From: Microvelia longipes
Taxonomy: Eukaryota > Arthropoda > Insecta > Hemiptera > Veliidae
Assembly: GCA_018340805.1 (NCBI GenBank)
Contig: JACMZG010001863.1
Span: 52,326,163-52,390,162 of the forward strand
Direction of reading: 5' to 3'
Length of the DNA: 64,000 bases
Position 1 is the stretch's first letter. Each line of letters opens with the position of its first letter. A program made the position numbers and the translations under genes. The notes beneath the pieces were generated by a model that saw only the letters and a program-made list of their open reading frames with translations, made no database searches and was not told the DNA's origin. Below are positions 20,662 through 32,060 of this stretch, in pieces.

Positions 20662-21681
20662 ATGCCACCAAAGAAGCGGCGTTGTGAGGATATTGAGAAT
20701 ATAGAAAAAGCACCCTGTGACCTAAGCAACATTTTGCAGGAAGTAACTAAAGGGCAGATTGAAATTAAAAATAATCTGTCAAAAATGACAGAATATTTGG
20801 AAAAACTAACTTTAATGGAAATTAACAATGTAATAGGAGGTAATAACACATCTATTGGTAGATCAGATAATCCCTCTGAAGTGGACCTATTGACCTATTG
20901 AACAGACCAAATTTCCTCTTGCAGTTGCAATATTCATTCTAGGGCAACAAACTTAAATGTAAATAAAAAGTTGAAACCTCCAAATTTTGATGGGGAAACT
21001 CCATGGGATGAATATAGAGCTCAGTTTGATACACTCGCTAAATTAAGTGGTTGGACTAGTTCTGAAAGATTAGGGATATTAGTATCAGCACTAAGGGGTC
21101 CAGCATTAACTGTATTTCGAAATCTCCGAGAAGATGAGAGAAATAATGTAGAGATAATTATGGATGCATTAGAAAGACGGTTTGGAAACTCAAATAATTC
21201 TCAACTACATAGAGCTTTATTAAAATCTCGTATTCAAGGGCCATCGGAGACACTTTCACAATTCGCTACGGCTATAGAGAAATTAGTTCACCAGGCTTAT
21301 CCCACAGCTTCTCCACAAATGTCAGATACTCTAGAAGTTCAAACTTTTCTAGATGGGTTAAGGAATGTTACTGTGAGGAGGGCTGTTGCTGTAACAGGAC
21401 CAGATAATCTATGGCAAGCGTTGGCCAAAGCAACAGAAGTGGATGCTATAGAGCAATCCATTTCTTTACAAAGACAATCTGTGAGAAACATCCACAATAT
21501 GAGTATAGAAAACTCAAATCAAAACAAAACTGATAAAAAAGAGATCGGTGGATCAAATAATCGATTTTATAGACACAGAATTAATAAAAACAACATAGTA
21601 TGCTGGGTTTGCGCAGGGGCAAATCATACTAGTCGCTTCTGTCCAAAGCGTATCAATTTAAATAAGAATCAGGAAAACTAA
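20662..21681 (+). pseudogene. gag: Gag of the Ty3/gypsy element, one in-frame stop
   Basis: A single reading frame of about 339 codons is broken only by TGA at 20899-20901. The N-terminal part is basic (MPPKKRRCEDIE). The central part has the capsid-like pattern of gypsy Gag (KPPNFDGETPWDEY, then a helical region with LRGPALTVF and ERRFGN). The C-terminal part has one CCHC zinc knuckle, C-x2-C-x4-H-x4-C, at CWVCAGANHTSRFC. Gag packages the element RNA. The stop may be a real mutation or a sequence error. Confidence 0.85.
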
Positions 21682-24600
21682 GTACAGCTAACTGTAGGGA
21701 ACCGCAGCGAGCTTCAATTAAAAATGGTTCCAAAGTAGAAAACTATAAAGAAGAGAAAATGAGAAGAAAAAATCATTCCGCATGCACTTATGTTAGGGGC
21801 CAAATAGGGTGTATCGAGTGCCTTTTTTTGATCGATACAGGTGCTGCGGTAACTCTCATCTCTCAACGCTTAGCTTCCAAATTGGAACACCAACAAATTA
21901 TATTTTTCAAGATGTGTCAAGAATCAAAATTCGGTCGGTTTTAGGAGAAACTTCAAACTTTTTAGAATCACGCCTGGTCATAATTGAAATTGGAATTTTT
22001 TCTGCGGAACACAATGTATATGTAGTAGATATGGATGAAGATTGTATACTAGGGACAGATTTCCTAAATAGGCATGGATGTATTATTAATTTTTTAAACA
22101 GTAGTTTTGCAATATCTGAAGAAGTTATACCTATTCTACAAAACAATAGCTTTGAGTCGGAAAAAATTGTTAATGTAAATTCAGAATTATGTGAATTAAT
22201 TAAGGAAATAATAGTGAGTCAAATTTTGACAATCATAATATACTACCAAAATATTTAACAAAGCTGTACGAAGAGGCTAGCAAGGAACTGAATGTAGACC
22301 AGAAACAACAGTTAAGAATGTTATTACTAGACTTCGCCGATATTTTTTCAAAAAATGATAATGACCTTGGGAGAACAGATATTGAAAAACACAGAATAGA
22401 TGTTGGAAATAGTTCCCCAATACGACAGTCAGCAAGAAGAATACCAATAGCAAGGAAGCAAGAAGTTGATAAAATAATCAAGGATATGGTTGAAAACGAT
22501 ATCGTTGAGCCTTCATATGGACCTTGGGCTTCACCTATTGTCTTAGTTAAAAAGAAAGATGGGTCTACAAGGTTTTGTATTGACTATAGGAAAATTAATG
22601 AAGTAACGAAGAAGGATGCTCAACCAATTCCAAGAATCGATGACATACTGGATAGTTTAGAAGGTGCTACCTGGTTTAGTACGCTCGATTTAAAGAGTGG
22701 TTATTGGCAGTTAGAGGTGGCTCCAGAAGACCGGGAGAAGACTGCATTTATAGTAGGGGATCATCTGTGGCAGTTTAAGGTGATGCCCTTCGGGTTATGT
22801 AACGCTCCAGCCACCTTTGTCCGGTGTATGAATAAGGTATTAAACGGGTTATCACCTTCTGTATGTAAGGTGTACCTGGATGATGTAGTCGTTAGGGGGC
22901 AGTCTTTCAAAGAGCAATTAGAACATTTAAGGAAAGTGTTTCAAAGGTTTCGGTTAGCTAACATGAAGTTAAACCCGAAGAAATGTTCACTATTTAAACG
23001 GCAAGTTGAATATCTGGGCCATATTGTATCAGAGCAAGGGGTAAATGCCGATCCAAAGAAGATTGAAGCAGTAAAGAATTGGCCAGTACCAAATAACAAA
23101 CAAGCGATCCTGACATTTCTTGGTATGTGCACATATTATCGACGGTTTATCAAAATTTTGCAGAAATAGCTTTTCCTCTACACCAGCTAACAACAACAAC
23201 TCAGTTTAAGTGGACTAATGAGTGCCAGAATGCTTTTGATACCATCAAGAAACTTTTGACTTCATCTCCTATTCTCGGGTTTCCATCGGAAGAAGGGAAA
23301 TTCATATTGGACACCGATGCAAGTGCTACGTCGACAGGTGCTGTGTTATCTCAACTTCAAGGAGAAAGAGATGTAGTTATTTCTTATCACAGCAAGGCAC
23401 TTTCTAAGTGTGAAAGGAATTATTGTGTAACCCGAAAAGAGTTACTCGCCGTAGTAAGAGCTATTGAACATTTCCGCCATTATCTCTTAGGAAGATCATT
23501 TGAAATAAGAACAGATCATGCTGCTTTGCAGTGGTTATTGAAGTTTAAAAACCCTGAAGGGCAAATAGCCAGATGGATCGAAAAACTCCAAGAATATGAG
23601 TTTTCAATCAAACACCGACCAGGTAAGCTTCATGGCAATGCAGATAGTTTGTCTCGAAGGCCTTGTGAAGACTGCCAGCATTGCAGCAGGTCTGAAATGA
23701 AGGAAGAAATCAATAAAAGAGAAGCTGGAGTAGCTTCATTGTTAGTAAAGGAAGAAATGGCACACACGGTAAAAGCAGGATTGACTGAGATATCAGAGGT
23801 GCAAGAGACAGACTCTCTCCTCAATGAAGAGGAATTGCGTGAAAAACAAAGAAATGATGTTGCTTTAGGAACCGTAAGGGAGTGGTTAGAAAGGAAAAAA
23901 ACCTAACTGGGAAGACATTTCCGACCAAGGTCAAGAAGTAAAATGGTTATGGGCCCAATGGGACTCATTAAGTCTAAAAATGATTTAATCTTGAGGAGTT
24001 GGGAAGACACTAAAACAAATAAATCTAGATGGCAAGTTTTAGTTCCTAAAAGTCTGCGAGAAGAAACATTAAGCTACGCCCATGATTTAAGATCTAGTGG
24101 TCATTTTGGAGTAAAGAGAACTTTGGAGCGACTTCGACAACGAGTTTATTGGATTAATATGAGAGAAGACGTTCAAAACTGGTGTAAGTCATGTAATGTA
24201 TGCATTTCCAGGAAAGGTCCTGGAAAGAAGGGGCATGGCCCATTAAAGAACTACACAGTGGGGCTACCTTGGGAAAGGATAGCTATGGATATTCTGGGTC
24301 CATTGCCATGTTCAAACAGAGGAAATAGGTATGCTCTGGTGGTAATGGATTATTTTACTAAATGGCCGGAAGTTTTTCCATTACCTAATCAAGAAGCAGA
24401 AACGGTTGCACGTGTGATGATAAGAGAGGTAATTAGCCGGTATGGGGTCCCACTGGAACTTCATTCTGACCAAGGGAGAAATTTTGAGAGTACAGTCTTC
24501 AAGGAAATTTGCAAGTTAGTAGGTATTAGGAAAACAAGAACCACTCCTCTTCATCCTCAGTCGGATGGTATGGTAGAAAGATTTAACGGTACTTTGTTAA

Positions 24601-25136
24601 ACTACTTAAGCAAAGTAGTTGATGAAAATCAACTGGACTGGGACGAGAAAATTCCATTTTGCCTGATGGCATTTAGGTCTTCAATACATCAGGCAACAGG
24701 GCAGACTCCGGCGAAATTGATGTTTGGTCGGGAATTGAAAACTCCCTTAGAGTTACTATATGGAAGGCCTCCTGAAGAAGTTCTAATTGAAGTACCTGAG
24801 TATGTAAGGCAAGTTCAGGAATCTCTCTTAACTGCACATGAGGTAGCAAGAAAAGAACTAAAATTGGCAGGAAACAGAATGAAAACAAGATATGACAGAA
24901 GTGCCCTGGTCCGGCACTTTGAGCCTGGTACAAAGGTCTGGCTCTATAATCCAGTGAGGAAGAAAGGAAGGTCCCCCAAACTAGACAGGGACTGGAAGGG
25001 ACCGTATAGAGTGGAAAAGAAGATAAATGACCTAGTTTATAAGATTGTCCTAGAGCCTTCAAGAAAACAAATGATAGTCCACGTAGATAGACTAGCCCAA
25101 TACAGGGAGAGAGAGGGAGAAGGAGAGGGGGAATAG
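21666..25136 (+). pseudogene. pol: Pol of the Ty3/gypsy element (PR-RT-RH-IN), with five frame breaks
   Basis: Pol overlaps the end of gag by 16 bp in the -1 frame. Domains in order: aspartic protease (LIDTGAAVTLIS, 21831-21866), reverse transcriptase with YLDDVVV (near 22875), RNase H (DTDAS, TDHAAL; about 23310-23530), integrase with an HHCC zinc finger (ending CKSCNVCISRK) and a D,D,E core (MDILGPL, HSDQGRNFES, HPQSDGMVERFNG), then a GPY/F module (DWKGPYRV). The frame shifts near 21906, 22224, 23155, 23897 and 23973, each in or beside a run of four or more identical bases. The C-terminal codons (REREGEGEGE) overlap the polypurine tract. Confidence 0.9.
25106..25136 (+). promoter_or_regulatory. 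Polypurine tract of the Ty3/gypsy element
   Basis: A purine-only stretch of GGGAGA/GGAGA repeats ending GGGGGAATAG (one T) directly precedes the 3' LTR. It also encodes the end of Pol. Confidence 0.85.
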
Positions 25137-25248
25137 TGTCATGTTAATGACAGATTATGATTTAGTTTTAAAGTGATTTGTAATTAGTTTTGATAGGAAT
25201 ATAGTTTGTTAACCTAACGTGCTTACTTAATACTACTTGTACGTAACA
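25137..25248 (+). repeat. 3' LTR of the Ty3/gypsy element
   Basis: Identical over 112 bp to the 5' LTR and followed by the ATAT target duplication. Confidence 0.97.
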
Positions 25249-25892
25249 ATATCTTAAATTGTGAAGAAAAACATAATCTGCCTATCCAGAGTGGAGGAGC
25301 CCTTCATATTGTTGCGCATGCTCAAAATTTTATAAAATCGCACTAATTCCAGTTTTCTTGTAATAAGTGGTTTCCTGTAGGTCATGTGCAAAACATAAAT
25401 AGATCATAATTATCAAAATAGTTATTATTAAAGGACTTAAGTCTTCATTAATTAACCTAGAATAAATAGATCATGTTTTAAAGCTCTTTCAAAAACATAA
25501 AAAAATGGTTAATTTATTGCAAAGTCAGCAAATTTCTTTGAAAAAATATTAACTTTTTGTGCATTTTTTTGGTTATTTAACGAATGTCATAACGTTAGTT
25601 GTATTTATCCAATTTTCACAAAAAAACTCGTTTTATAAGAAATTTTATCAGCTTTAAAAAATGGTCTCTTCATGTTTTGCACATGACTTACAGGGAACCA
25701 CTTATTACAAGAAAACTGGAATTAGTGTGTTTTTATAAAAATTTTGACCATGTGCAGTCATATGAATGGCTCCACTCTAGATAGGCAGACTATGCTTTTC
25801 CTTCATAATTTAAGGTATATTTTCAGTAAAATTTGGGTTGAAGTAGTACAAAATGAGTCACAGTTTTTAGCCCTGATTCTTGGACTACTATA

Positions 25893-26251
25893 GTGAAGTC
25901 TGATCACTCTAGCTCATAAAAAAACCTGAAATGCCTTTAACCCAATAGCCAGATATCTTGGAATTTCACTTCCAAGGTTGGTGGAATTAGGTCTTGCGGT
26001 GGATTACTTGTCTGTCTTTTAATTCAATGGTGGATTCCAAAGTCGTTAACTCTCAAACATAATTTGCTGGGCTCCTCGTCTACAAAATAATGTTAATATT
26101 GTATGTTTTATCATATTTTATATCACCTCTTTTAAAGTCATATTAACCATTTTAAATGTCCTATACCATTGTAAATAGCATAAAAAATAATTTAAAAATG
26201 TTATTATGTTACTTGTTTTATTTATGTAGAGTATTATTCATAGTTTCTACC
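25893..26251. other. Unassigned spacer
   Basis: No exon or repeat family was recognised between the fold-back element and the next SINE. Confidence 0.3.
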
Positions 26252-26475
26252 GCCTCCGTGGCCGAGGTCGTTAGAGCGTTAGTCTTTACACTGACCTTTG
26301 ACACCCACGGAGGTCTGAGGTTCGCATCTCAGGTTACGCTCTCAGTTTATATAAAATTATTGTTTAGATAAATTATCGCCAACTTTAGAATTCACTTAGA
26401 GCGTAATGGTTGCTACTACCACCCGAGGTGGTTCCTGCAGGATTTATCCCTGATGAGCCCACGGCTCTAAACAGG
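26252..26475 (+). repeat. tRNA-derived SINE, family 2, copy 2
   Basis: It begins GCCTCCGTGGCCGAGGTCG with an A-box-like part, has a B-box-like GAGGTTCGCATCTC, then CTCTCAGTTTATATAA and the 3' part CGAGGTGGTTCCTGCAGG. It ends before an ATT-repeat tail. The tRNA-like head resembles a class II (Leu/Ser-type) tRNA, which is inference. Confidence 0.8.
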
Positions 26476-26515
26476 CATTATTATTATTAATTACAGGCAT
26501 TATTATTATTACTCA

Positions 26516-26985
26516 TAGTCCAAAAGCAGGTCCTGAAAAAATGTGGCTCATTTTGTACTGCTCAAACCAAATTTTTCTGAAAATATACCTTAAATTATGA
26601 AGAAAAAACATAGTCTGCCTATCCAGAGTGGAGCCCTTCATATGATCGGGCATGCTCAAAATTTTATAAAATCACTCAAACTTCAGTTTTCTTGATATAA
26701 GTGGTTTCCTGTGGGTCGTGTACAGAACATGAATAGAACATTTTTTAAAGATGACTAAATGTCCAATAAAGCGAGTCTTCAATCATCAAAATCAAATAAC
26801 TACAACCAAAGTTATGGCACTTTCAAAATCATTTAAAAAATGGTTAATTGATGCAGTCAGCAAATTTCTTTGGAAAAATATAGACTTTTTGTGCATTTTA
26901 TTGGTCATTTAACAAATGTCATAACTTTAGTTTTATTTATCCGATTTTGACGAAAAAACGCTTGTTTTATGGGAAATTTTGTTTT
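26516..26985. repeat. Fold-back element, family A, copy 3 (3'-truncated)
   Basis: It begins TAGTCCAAAAGCAGGTCCTG and follows copy 2 through GTCTGCCTATCCAGAGTGGA to the centre (CCGATTTTGACGAAAAAACG). Most of the right arm is missing. Confidence 0.8.
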
Positions 26986-28029
26986 AAAAGTTGTAACATT
27001 TATATTTTTTTACTTTGTACTTTTGTATTTTTATTAAATCTCTATTATGTTTCTTCCGGATACATTGTAGACCCATGTTATACAAAGAATGCAACCATTT
27101 TGTCAAATTTTTTTATAATAAACCAATGTTATGTACCAATTAAACTAGCCTGAATTGCTCTTGATGAGACTGTTTTAGTTATTTATTGTTTCGTTTGGTT
27201 TTTAATTTATGAAAATGGATTTACCTCATATACCCTTATGGCACTCCTCACTCATAAATGAACCAACGTCTTAAATTAACTAACCATCTAAAATTAAAAA
27301 ATTTTAGCTAATTTAAATATTTTTTTTAGATATTTTGAAAATCACACTTACCTGATTTAGCTATAACTTTGCTTGTGGGCAAATACACAAGAATGTTTTA
27401 AAAGGTTCATATTGACACTGGTAAGGGGTCTTTGTGATATATTTTTTTTAAAAGTATACATGTCCAAGGGAGATATTAAAGGTCAAAAATTAAAAAATCT
27501 GGATTTTCAAAAATCATAGCTCATAAAAGAATTATATTAAAGCTTTGAAAATTTTGTTGATTGCTTGTCTTAAGTAAGTAACTCCTAAAAAAATGTTGAG
27601 CTCTTAATTAAGGTTTCTTCATATAAAAAAAGTAAAATTTTCATATATTTTTAAGAAAACCTAAAATTTGGAGCCACCGTTGCCCTCCTCCCCTCTCCCA
27701 AGGAGCGGTCATTGAGTAAATGTGTCAAAGGGCCAAATGTAGCGCAAAGCTTGCTTTAAACGAATCCGTTCATATTTTTGCTGTAGTAAAAGCGAGACCC
27801 AAGTATCAGCTGCTTACCTGAAGGTTAAAAATCAGTCAATTTTAGGGTTCGGGGAACCATAAAAGTGACAATAGAAAAAAAGAACGGGTGACCATGACAA
27901 TAAATATTGGTCATTTTTTACTCACCATAGGTATTATCAAAATATATTTTTTTCGAGCAACTTTTTCTTTTTTTATTGACCTTTACTAAGTGCGTTTGCA
28001 GAAGTAGGGAGGAGCGAAGATGTCAAAGG
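26986..28029. other. Unassigned AT-rich sequence
   Basis: No exon or known repeat was recognised. Small ORFs here lack any protein-like pattern. Confidence 0.3.
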
Positions 28030-28530
28030 ACTACTCTGCCTGGTTCATCTTCCTTGGTCTTATATAAGTGTAGAAAGACACTTTGTCTGCCATAAAATGT
28101 GAACGAGTTCTCTGTAGCTTCCGGAGGACTTACACTGGATTGCCACATGTGTGGCAATTGTCCAGGTGTGGGCTTTATAGGTGAACTTGTTGTTGCCAAA
28201 TATAGTTTTTAATTTTTCCAGCAGATGCAACAAATTATTTATACCAAGCGCTTAAATCTTCACTTGGCGACTCAGTATCGAGATTATTTTGGTTATACTT
28301 TGATGTAACTTAAAAAATATCAAAAGATGCTCCTTGATTATTAGAAACATAGCCTAAAGCTGAGCTCAGAACTTCGTTTGGAGAGTTCCTCTTAGAAATT
28401 CCGCTAGATTGTATGGAATTTCTTCTTTTTTCAGAAGATTCAATGTTGGCTTCTTTATAGCTTTTGGGAGAGATGTAGTGGATCTATGTCGTTTCCCCTT
28501 CTTTGTCATCTCAAAGGTATTTGATATGTT
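28030..28530 (-). pseudogene. Possible decayed protein-coding fragment
   Basis: Read on the minus strand, short blocks in shifting frames look protein-like. One begins ATG near 28510 with a basic MTKKGKRHRSTTS start. Another near 28100-28210 reads KFTYKAHTWTIATHVAIQC. They may be remains of a transposon gene, but no family is recognised and stops are frequent. Confidence 0.2.
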
Positions 28531-29129
28531 TTTGAAGTCTCGTGTTTTCCCCGGGTGATAAGGTTACCCCTTGGCACACTTCTAAACAGCTTTTTATTTT
28601 CTTAAAAACCGGTAAATAAAATAAAACAAAAAAACTTCAGTATTGAATACATAATACACACAATGAATAATAAACCATCCAGTAAACATAAACAATTTTA
28701 AAGGAAGTGTGTTTAAAAACGAAAATAGCAGGACATGGAGGGAGATGTCAACGTGTTTAACACAGGCGCAACTCCAGTTCAAGTTAATCTTCAAAATATT
28801 TTAGCGCATTTCCTTCCAAAATTATAGAAACACATAGAAAACTTTCAAAAATTGATGTAACATTCGAACTAATATAGTTCTTCCATAGACAAGAAGAGAC
28901 TGAAGAGATAGGATATACAGGATTCGGGTTGGGGGGTATTAAGAAGGTTAGGGCAGGACCAGTGAAAAGAGGTCAACCGTCATTAATGACTCAACAAAAT
29001 GTTTTGAAAATTCATTAATTACGGAAAAATGATAGGATTTATGTCAAATTTGGCATCAATTATTGTGCCAAATTTCATCTCATTCCCAGCATTAGTTCAA
29101 TTTTTATCAAATGACACATGTATACGGTT
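28531..29129. other. Unassigned sequence
   Basis: No exon or repeat was recognised. The small minus-strand ORF here has no protein-like features. Confidence 0.3.
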
Positions 29130-29235
29130 TTAAACAAATTTTAAAAATCGGTACGGGGTACCTCGGAACTTTCCTCATCACATCGGACTCGCTTTTGTAG
29201 TCAAATCCGCCATATTTATACTGCAACACGTCCAA
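29130..29235. repeat. Dispersed repeat, family B fragment
   Basis: GGGGTACCTCGGAACTTTCC then CATCGGACTCGCTTTTGTAG matches the starts of the copies at 19800 and 32625. Confidence 0.5.
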
Positions 29236-29668
29236 AGACGTGTTGCATAATTAGTGTTACCATTTCACCCATTTTTTCAACAAGAAAAATTCCCCCGATT
29301 TTAAACCCCCCAAAATAGTAAAACCCCCCGTTTTTTTCAAAAAAAACTGTTTACAGGTATTTAAATTTATAACAATTAAACTTATTAATTCAGATTGATA
29401 CCACAATTAAAAATAATAAAAGATGCAAAAAAAAAAGAAATATGGAATAAAATGTAACTTGAGTCAATCCACTTTTTGATAAAATTATTATTTTTTGATA
29501 ATAAGAAAATAATAAAATTAAGTGGCAACACTGTATTGAAGTATTAGAAATTTTATAATTTATGCTGATTCATATATCTCCTGCTTGGTTTTATTTAAAA
29601 GTGTGCCGTGTAGTCGTGTATATTATTGAAATTTTAATATTTACTATGCCGAAAGACCATGATAGGTG

Positions 29669-29753
29669 TAAATTCAAAGACATATAAGGTAGAGTTTAAG
29701 TTTTTAAAGGAAAGGAGGAATTCTAATGAAGCTAAATGTACTATATGCAAGTA
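29669..29753 (+). pseudogene. Possible transposase N-terminal fragment
   Basis: The frame KTYKVEFKFLKERRNSNEA ends in CTIC directly before a donor-like GTAAGT. The layout resembles the start of hAT/BED-type transposases, where a KF...FL stretch is followed by C-x2-C. No further domain is present. Weak evidence. Confidence 0.2.
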
Positions 29754-30107
29754 AGTATTCACAAAGCAATTTTTTTAAATCTATAGTAAATAATAATGCA
29801 TCCGTGAAGAATTAATGCATAAAGTATTTTATGCATGAATAATATCTTGCAGAAGCAAGATATTTTATTAATCAACGTATTATCAGTGGTGGGACTAGAA
29901 GAGAAGGGAGCGCCCTCGGCCATGATCTAAGGCAAAGTTTTATAAATAGAAATATTCTATTTATAAAACTAAAGTTAAGCTAAAGTGCCTGCCATACAGG
30001 AACTCTAAGCTAAAGTAAATAATAAACTGCGTAGGGTTCCGCGGTTATTGTCATGAAGATTTAGGTCTTCCGGTGGTGACCGCGTCAACGTAGATGATGA
30101 ATCCGAC

Positions 30108-30138
30108 GTTTCGCTTCCACTGTTGGAGGCATCTTCAG
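30108..30138 (-). ncRNA. Hammerhead-ribozyme-like core (left arm)
   Basis: On the minus strand: CTGAAGA, then a hairpin GCCTCC-AACAGT-GGAAGC with one mismatch, then GAAAC. Core spacing fits a hammerhead; cleavage-site context is not established. Confidence 0.4.
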
Positions 30139-30237
30139 GGATGTAGGACATCACAGATAGAAACACAATGATATACAAAACTAAAACAGTTTCAGTTTTG
30201 TAGAGCATTGTGTTTCTATCCATGATGTCCTACATCC

Positions 30238-30268
30238 CTGAAGATGCCTCCTACAGTGGAAGCGAAAC
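30238..30268 (+). ncRNA. Hammerhead-ribozyme-like core (right arm)
   Basis: CTGAAGA, hairpin GCCTCC-TACAGT-GGAAGC, GAAAC. It mirrors the core at 30108-30138 and reads away from it. Confidence 0.4.
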
Positions 30269-30971
30269 GTCGGATTCTTCATCTACGTTGACGCGGTCAC
30301 CACCGGAAGACCTAAATCTTAAGTAAGTTAAGTATAAAGTTCTATTAATAAAACTTTGATCTAAGGCATCAGAAAAAAAACGAGTCAAAAAAGGGAAAAG
30401 GTTATTATTAATCGATACTTTGATAAAGTATCGATAAATTCTCATCTAGATTTAGATATAGCATTGTTAGGACATAAAACTGTTGACTATATATGCTTTA
30501 TGTGGTTATTATGCATAATAACTATCTAATTTGGTCACAGTGATCAATTAAGCTTTATTTATCACTTTGTCTTGCTGTTATGCGTAATATCTAATCTTAT
30601 TGGTCAATGCGATAATATACTCATAATAAACATATTAAACATAGTGATACATACTAGAGAGGGCATAGCATACCGCAATATCTTTTAGGGGCTCTGTGTA
30701 ACCTTTTTAAAACCTCCTCCAAGAGTAAGTTAGGGTCATAATAAATCTATTGTTTTTGAGCTTACCGCACATTGTTTGTGTTTTGATTTGTATTTTAAAC
30801 GGTCTACTATATAAGTTACTGGATTTTTTCTGTTAATTAAATTATTTTATCTGCTCACGGCAGGAAAATGAAGCATTACTGAACTAATTCCAGGCGAGAA
30901 AGTAGCATTTCCCAGATCGGCTGGTAATTAGTCATGAATGACTGCACTTTACCTGCCTAGGCAGGAAAGTA

Positions 30972-31291
30972 CATAGAGATATATACTAGAGGGGGCATAG
31001 TCTATCTCAATACATTGAAAGGCCTGAAACATCGTATTGGGGGCTCTCAGGGGCTCTGTGTAACCTCATTGAAACCTCCTTCAAGAGTGAGTTAAGGCAA
31101 TAATAAATCTATTGTTTTCGGCTTCCTATACCTTGTTTGTGTTTTGATTTGTATTTTTAACGTACTACTACATAAGTTATTGTAATTTTGTACTCATTAT
31201 TTGATTACATTATAAGCGAAGGTGGTCAGGTTATTTTGTCAGTGTTTCAAAATTCAACCAATAGGGCCCCTCTAGTAATAATATCTCTATG
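30972..31291 (+). mobile_element. MITE, CATAGAGATAT family, complete copy
   Basis: 320 bp with terminal inverted repeats CATAGAGATATATACTAGAG and CTCTAGTAATAATATCTCTATG. Internal landmarks GGGGCTCTCAGGGGCTCTGT, GTTTGTGTTTTGATTTGTAT and GAAGGTGGTCAGGTTA recur in the other copies. No ORF. Confidence 0.85.
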
Positions 31292-31637
31292 GGATAGTAG
31301 CATTTCCCAGCCGCCTCTGCCTATGCTGGTAAAGAAAGTTATTAGATTAATTTTTGTAAACATGACTAGTTAATAATAAAAAGCCTATTGAATTTATTTA
31401 ATAATTTATATAATGAACAATTACATTATTTAATTAATTAAAATTAAAATAAAAATTTGTAATGTAAATCTTTAATTAGAAATAAATTTATTGATTATAT
31501 TAAAGGCAACACTTTTTGTCTTGGGTTTATTATCTCATCTTTTTTTGTCGAGTCATTCACTACTTTTATCATACGATCCCGTATTTAATACAGTTTAAAA
31601 GTTAGTTTATTCTAAAGCGATTCTGAAGTGTTTTGTG

Positions 31638-31910
31638 ATGAATATCGTCGAAGATATAGACGAACTTTTCGTACATACCCCGCCGGATGTTTTGGAAATA
31701 GCTACAAATGCCAGAGAGCCTACTATACCCGGCTAATCAGGAAGTAGGTATCTCAAAGCATATGAAGTGTTCAAAGAATGGTGCTCAGAGAAATAAGTAA
31801 AGAATGTAAGTGAAAACATTGTGTTAGCGTATTTAAAAGAACTGTCAAATAGTGCTAGTTTTGATTTATTACTGTTCGCAGATAAACGAGGCAGGAAAGG
31901 AAACGTTACT
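31638..31910 (+). pseudogene. Tyrosine-recombinase-like N-terminal fragment
   Basis: One frame from ATG at 31638 reads through with two stops (TAA at 31734 and 31794). It contains VEDIDELFVHTPPDVLEIA and later RYLKAYEVFKEWCSEK and KNVSENIVLAYLKELS. That pattern is typical of the helical core-binding domain of phage-integrase-type recombinases found in eukaryotic elements such as Cryptons and their relatives. The catalytic C-terminal domain is absent. The family is inferred from pattern memory. Confidence 0.45.
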
Positions 31911-31914
31911 GACT

Positions 31915-32060
31915 CGTATATTTGCCTTCCTCGGCTTTGCCTCGTCAGTCAAATTATATATTACCTTCCTCGGCTTCGCCTCGTCAGTCAAATGAAAATT
32001 ACCTGCCTCGGCTTCGCCTCTGCAGTTAATTTAAATAGCACACCCTCGCCTTCGGCTCGG
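31915..32060. repeat. Short imperfect repeat, CCTCGGCTTCGCCTCGTCAG
   Basis: Three to four tandem copies of a GC-rich phrase are linked by AT-rich spacers. They lie directly after the recombinase-like fragment. Confidence 0.7.

Larger units (their letters stand above)
20427..25252 (+). mobile_element. Ty3/gypsy LTR retrotransposon, full length
   Basis: Two identical 112-bp LTRs (TGTCATG...GTAACA) flank gag and pol, with a 4-bp target duplication ATAT at 20427-20430 and 25249-25252. Pol order is protease, reverse transcriptase, RNase H, integrase, which defines the Ty3/gypsy (Metaviridae) class. A GPY/F motif follows the integrase. There is no env ORF. Identical LTRs mean a very recent insertion, yet both ORFs are interrupted. 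Confidence 0.97.
20356..25892. repeat. Fold-back element, family A, copy 2, split by a Ty3/gypsy insertion
   Basis: The left arm (20356-20430) begins TATAGTCCAAGACCCG. The right part (25249-25892) continues the same element from CTTAAATTGTGAAG and ends TTCTTGGACTACTATA, the inverse of the left end. Removing the 4.8-kb retrotransposon and one ATAT duplication restores a continuous element similar to copy 3 at 26516. Confidence 0.85.
30041..30322. repeat. Head-to-head fold-back element with two hammerhead-like cores
   Basis: The left arm has GAAGATTTAGGTCTTCCGGT and the right arm ACCGGAAGACCTAAATCTT. They pair over more than 120 bp on each side of a short AT-rich centre. Each arm holds a CTGAAGATGCCTCC-loop-GGAAGCGAAAC motif reading outward. 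A related, longer element is at 40541-41018. These arms resemble terminal repeats of Penelope-like elements, which is inference. Confidence 0.8.

Noticed and set aside
24673..25062. 129-codon minus-strand ORF
   Set aside because: Antisense shadow of the integrase region of the Ty3/gypsy pol gene.
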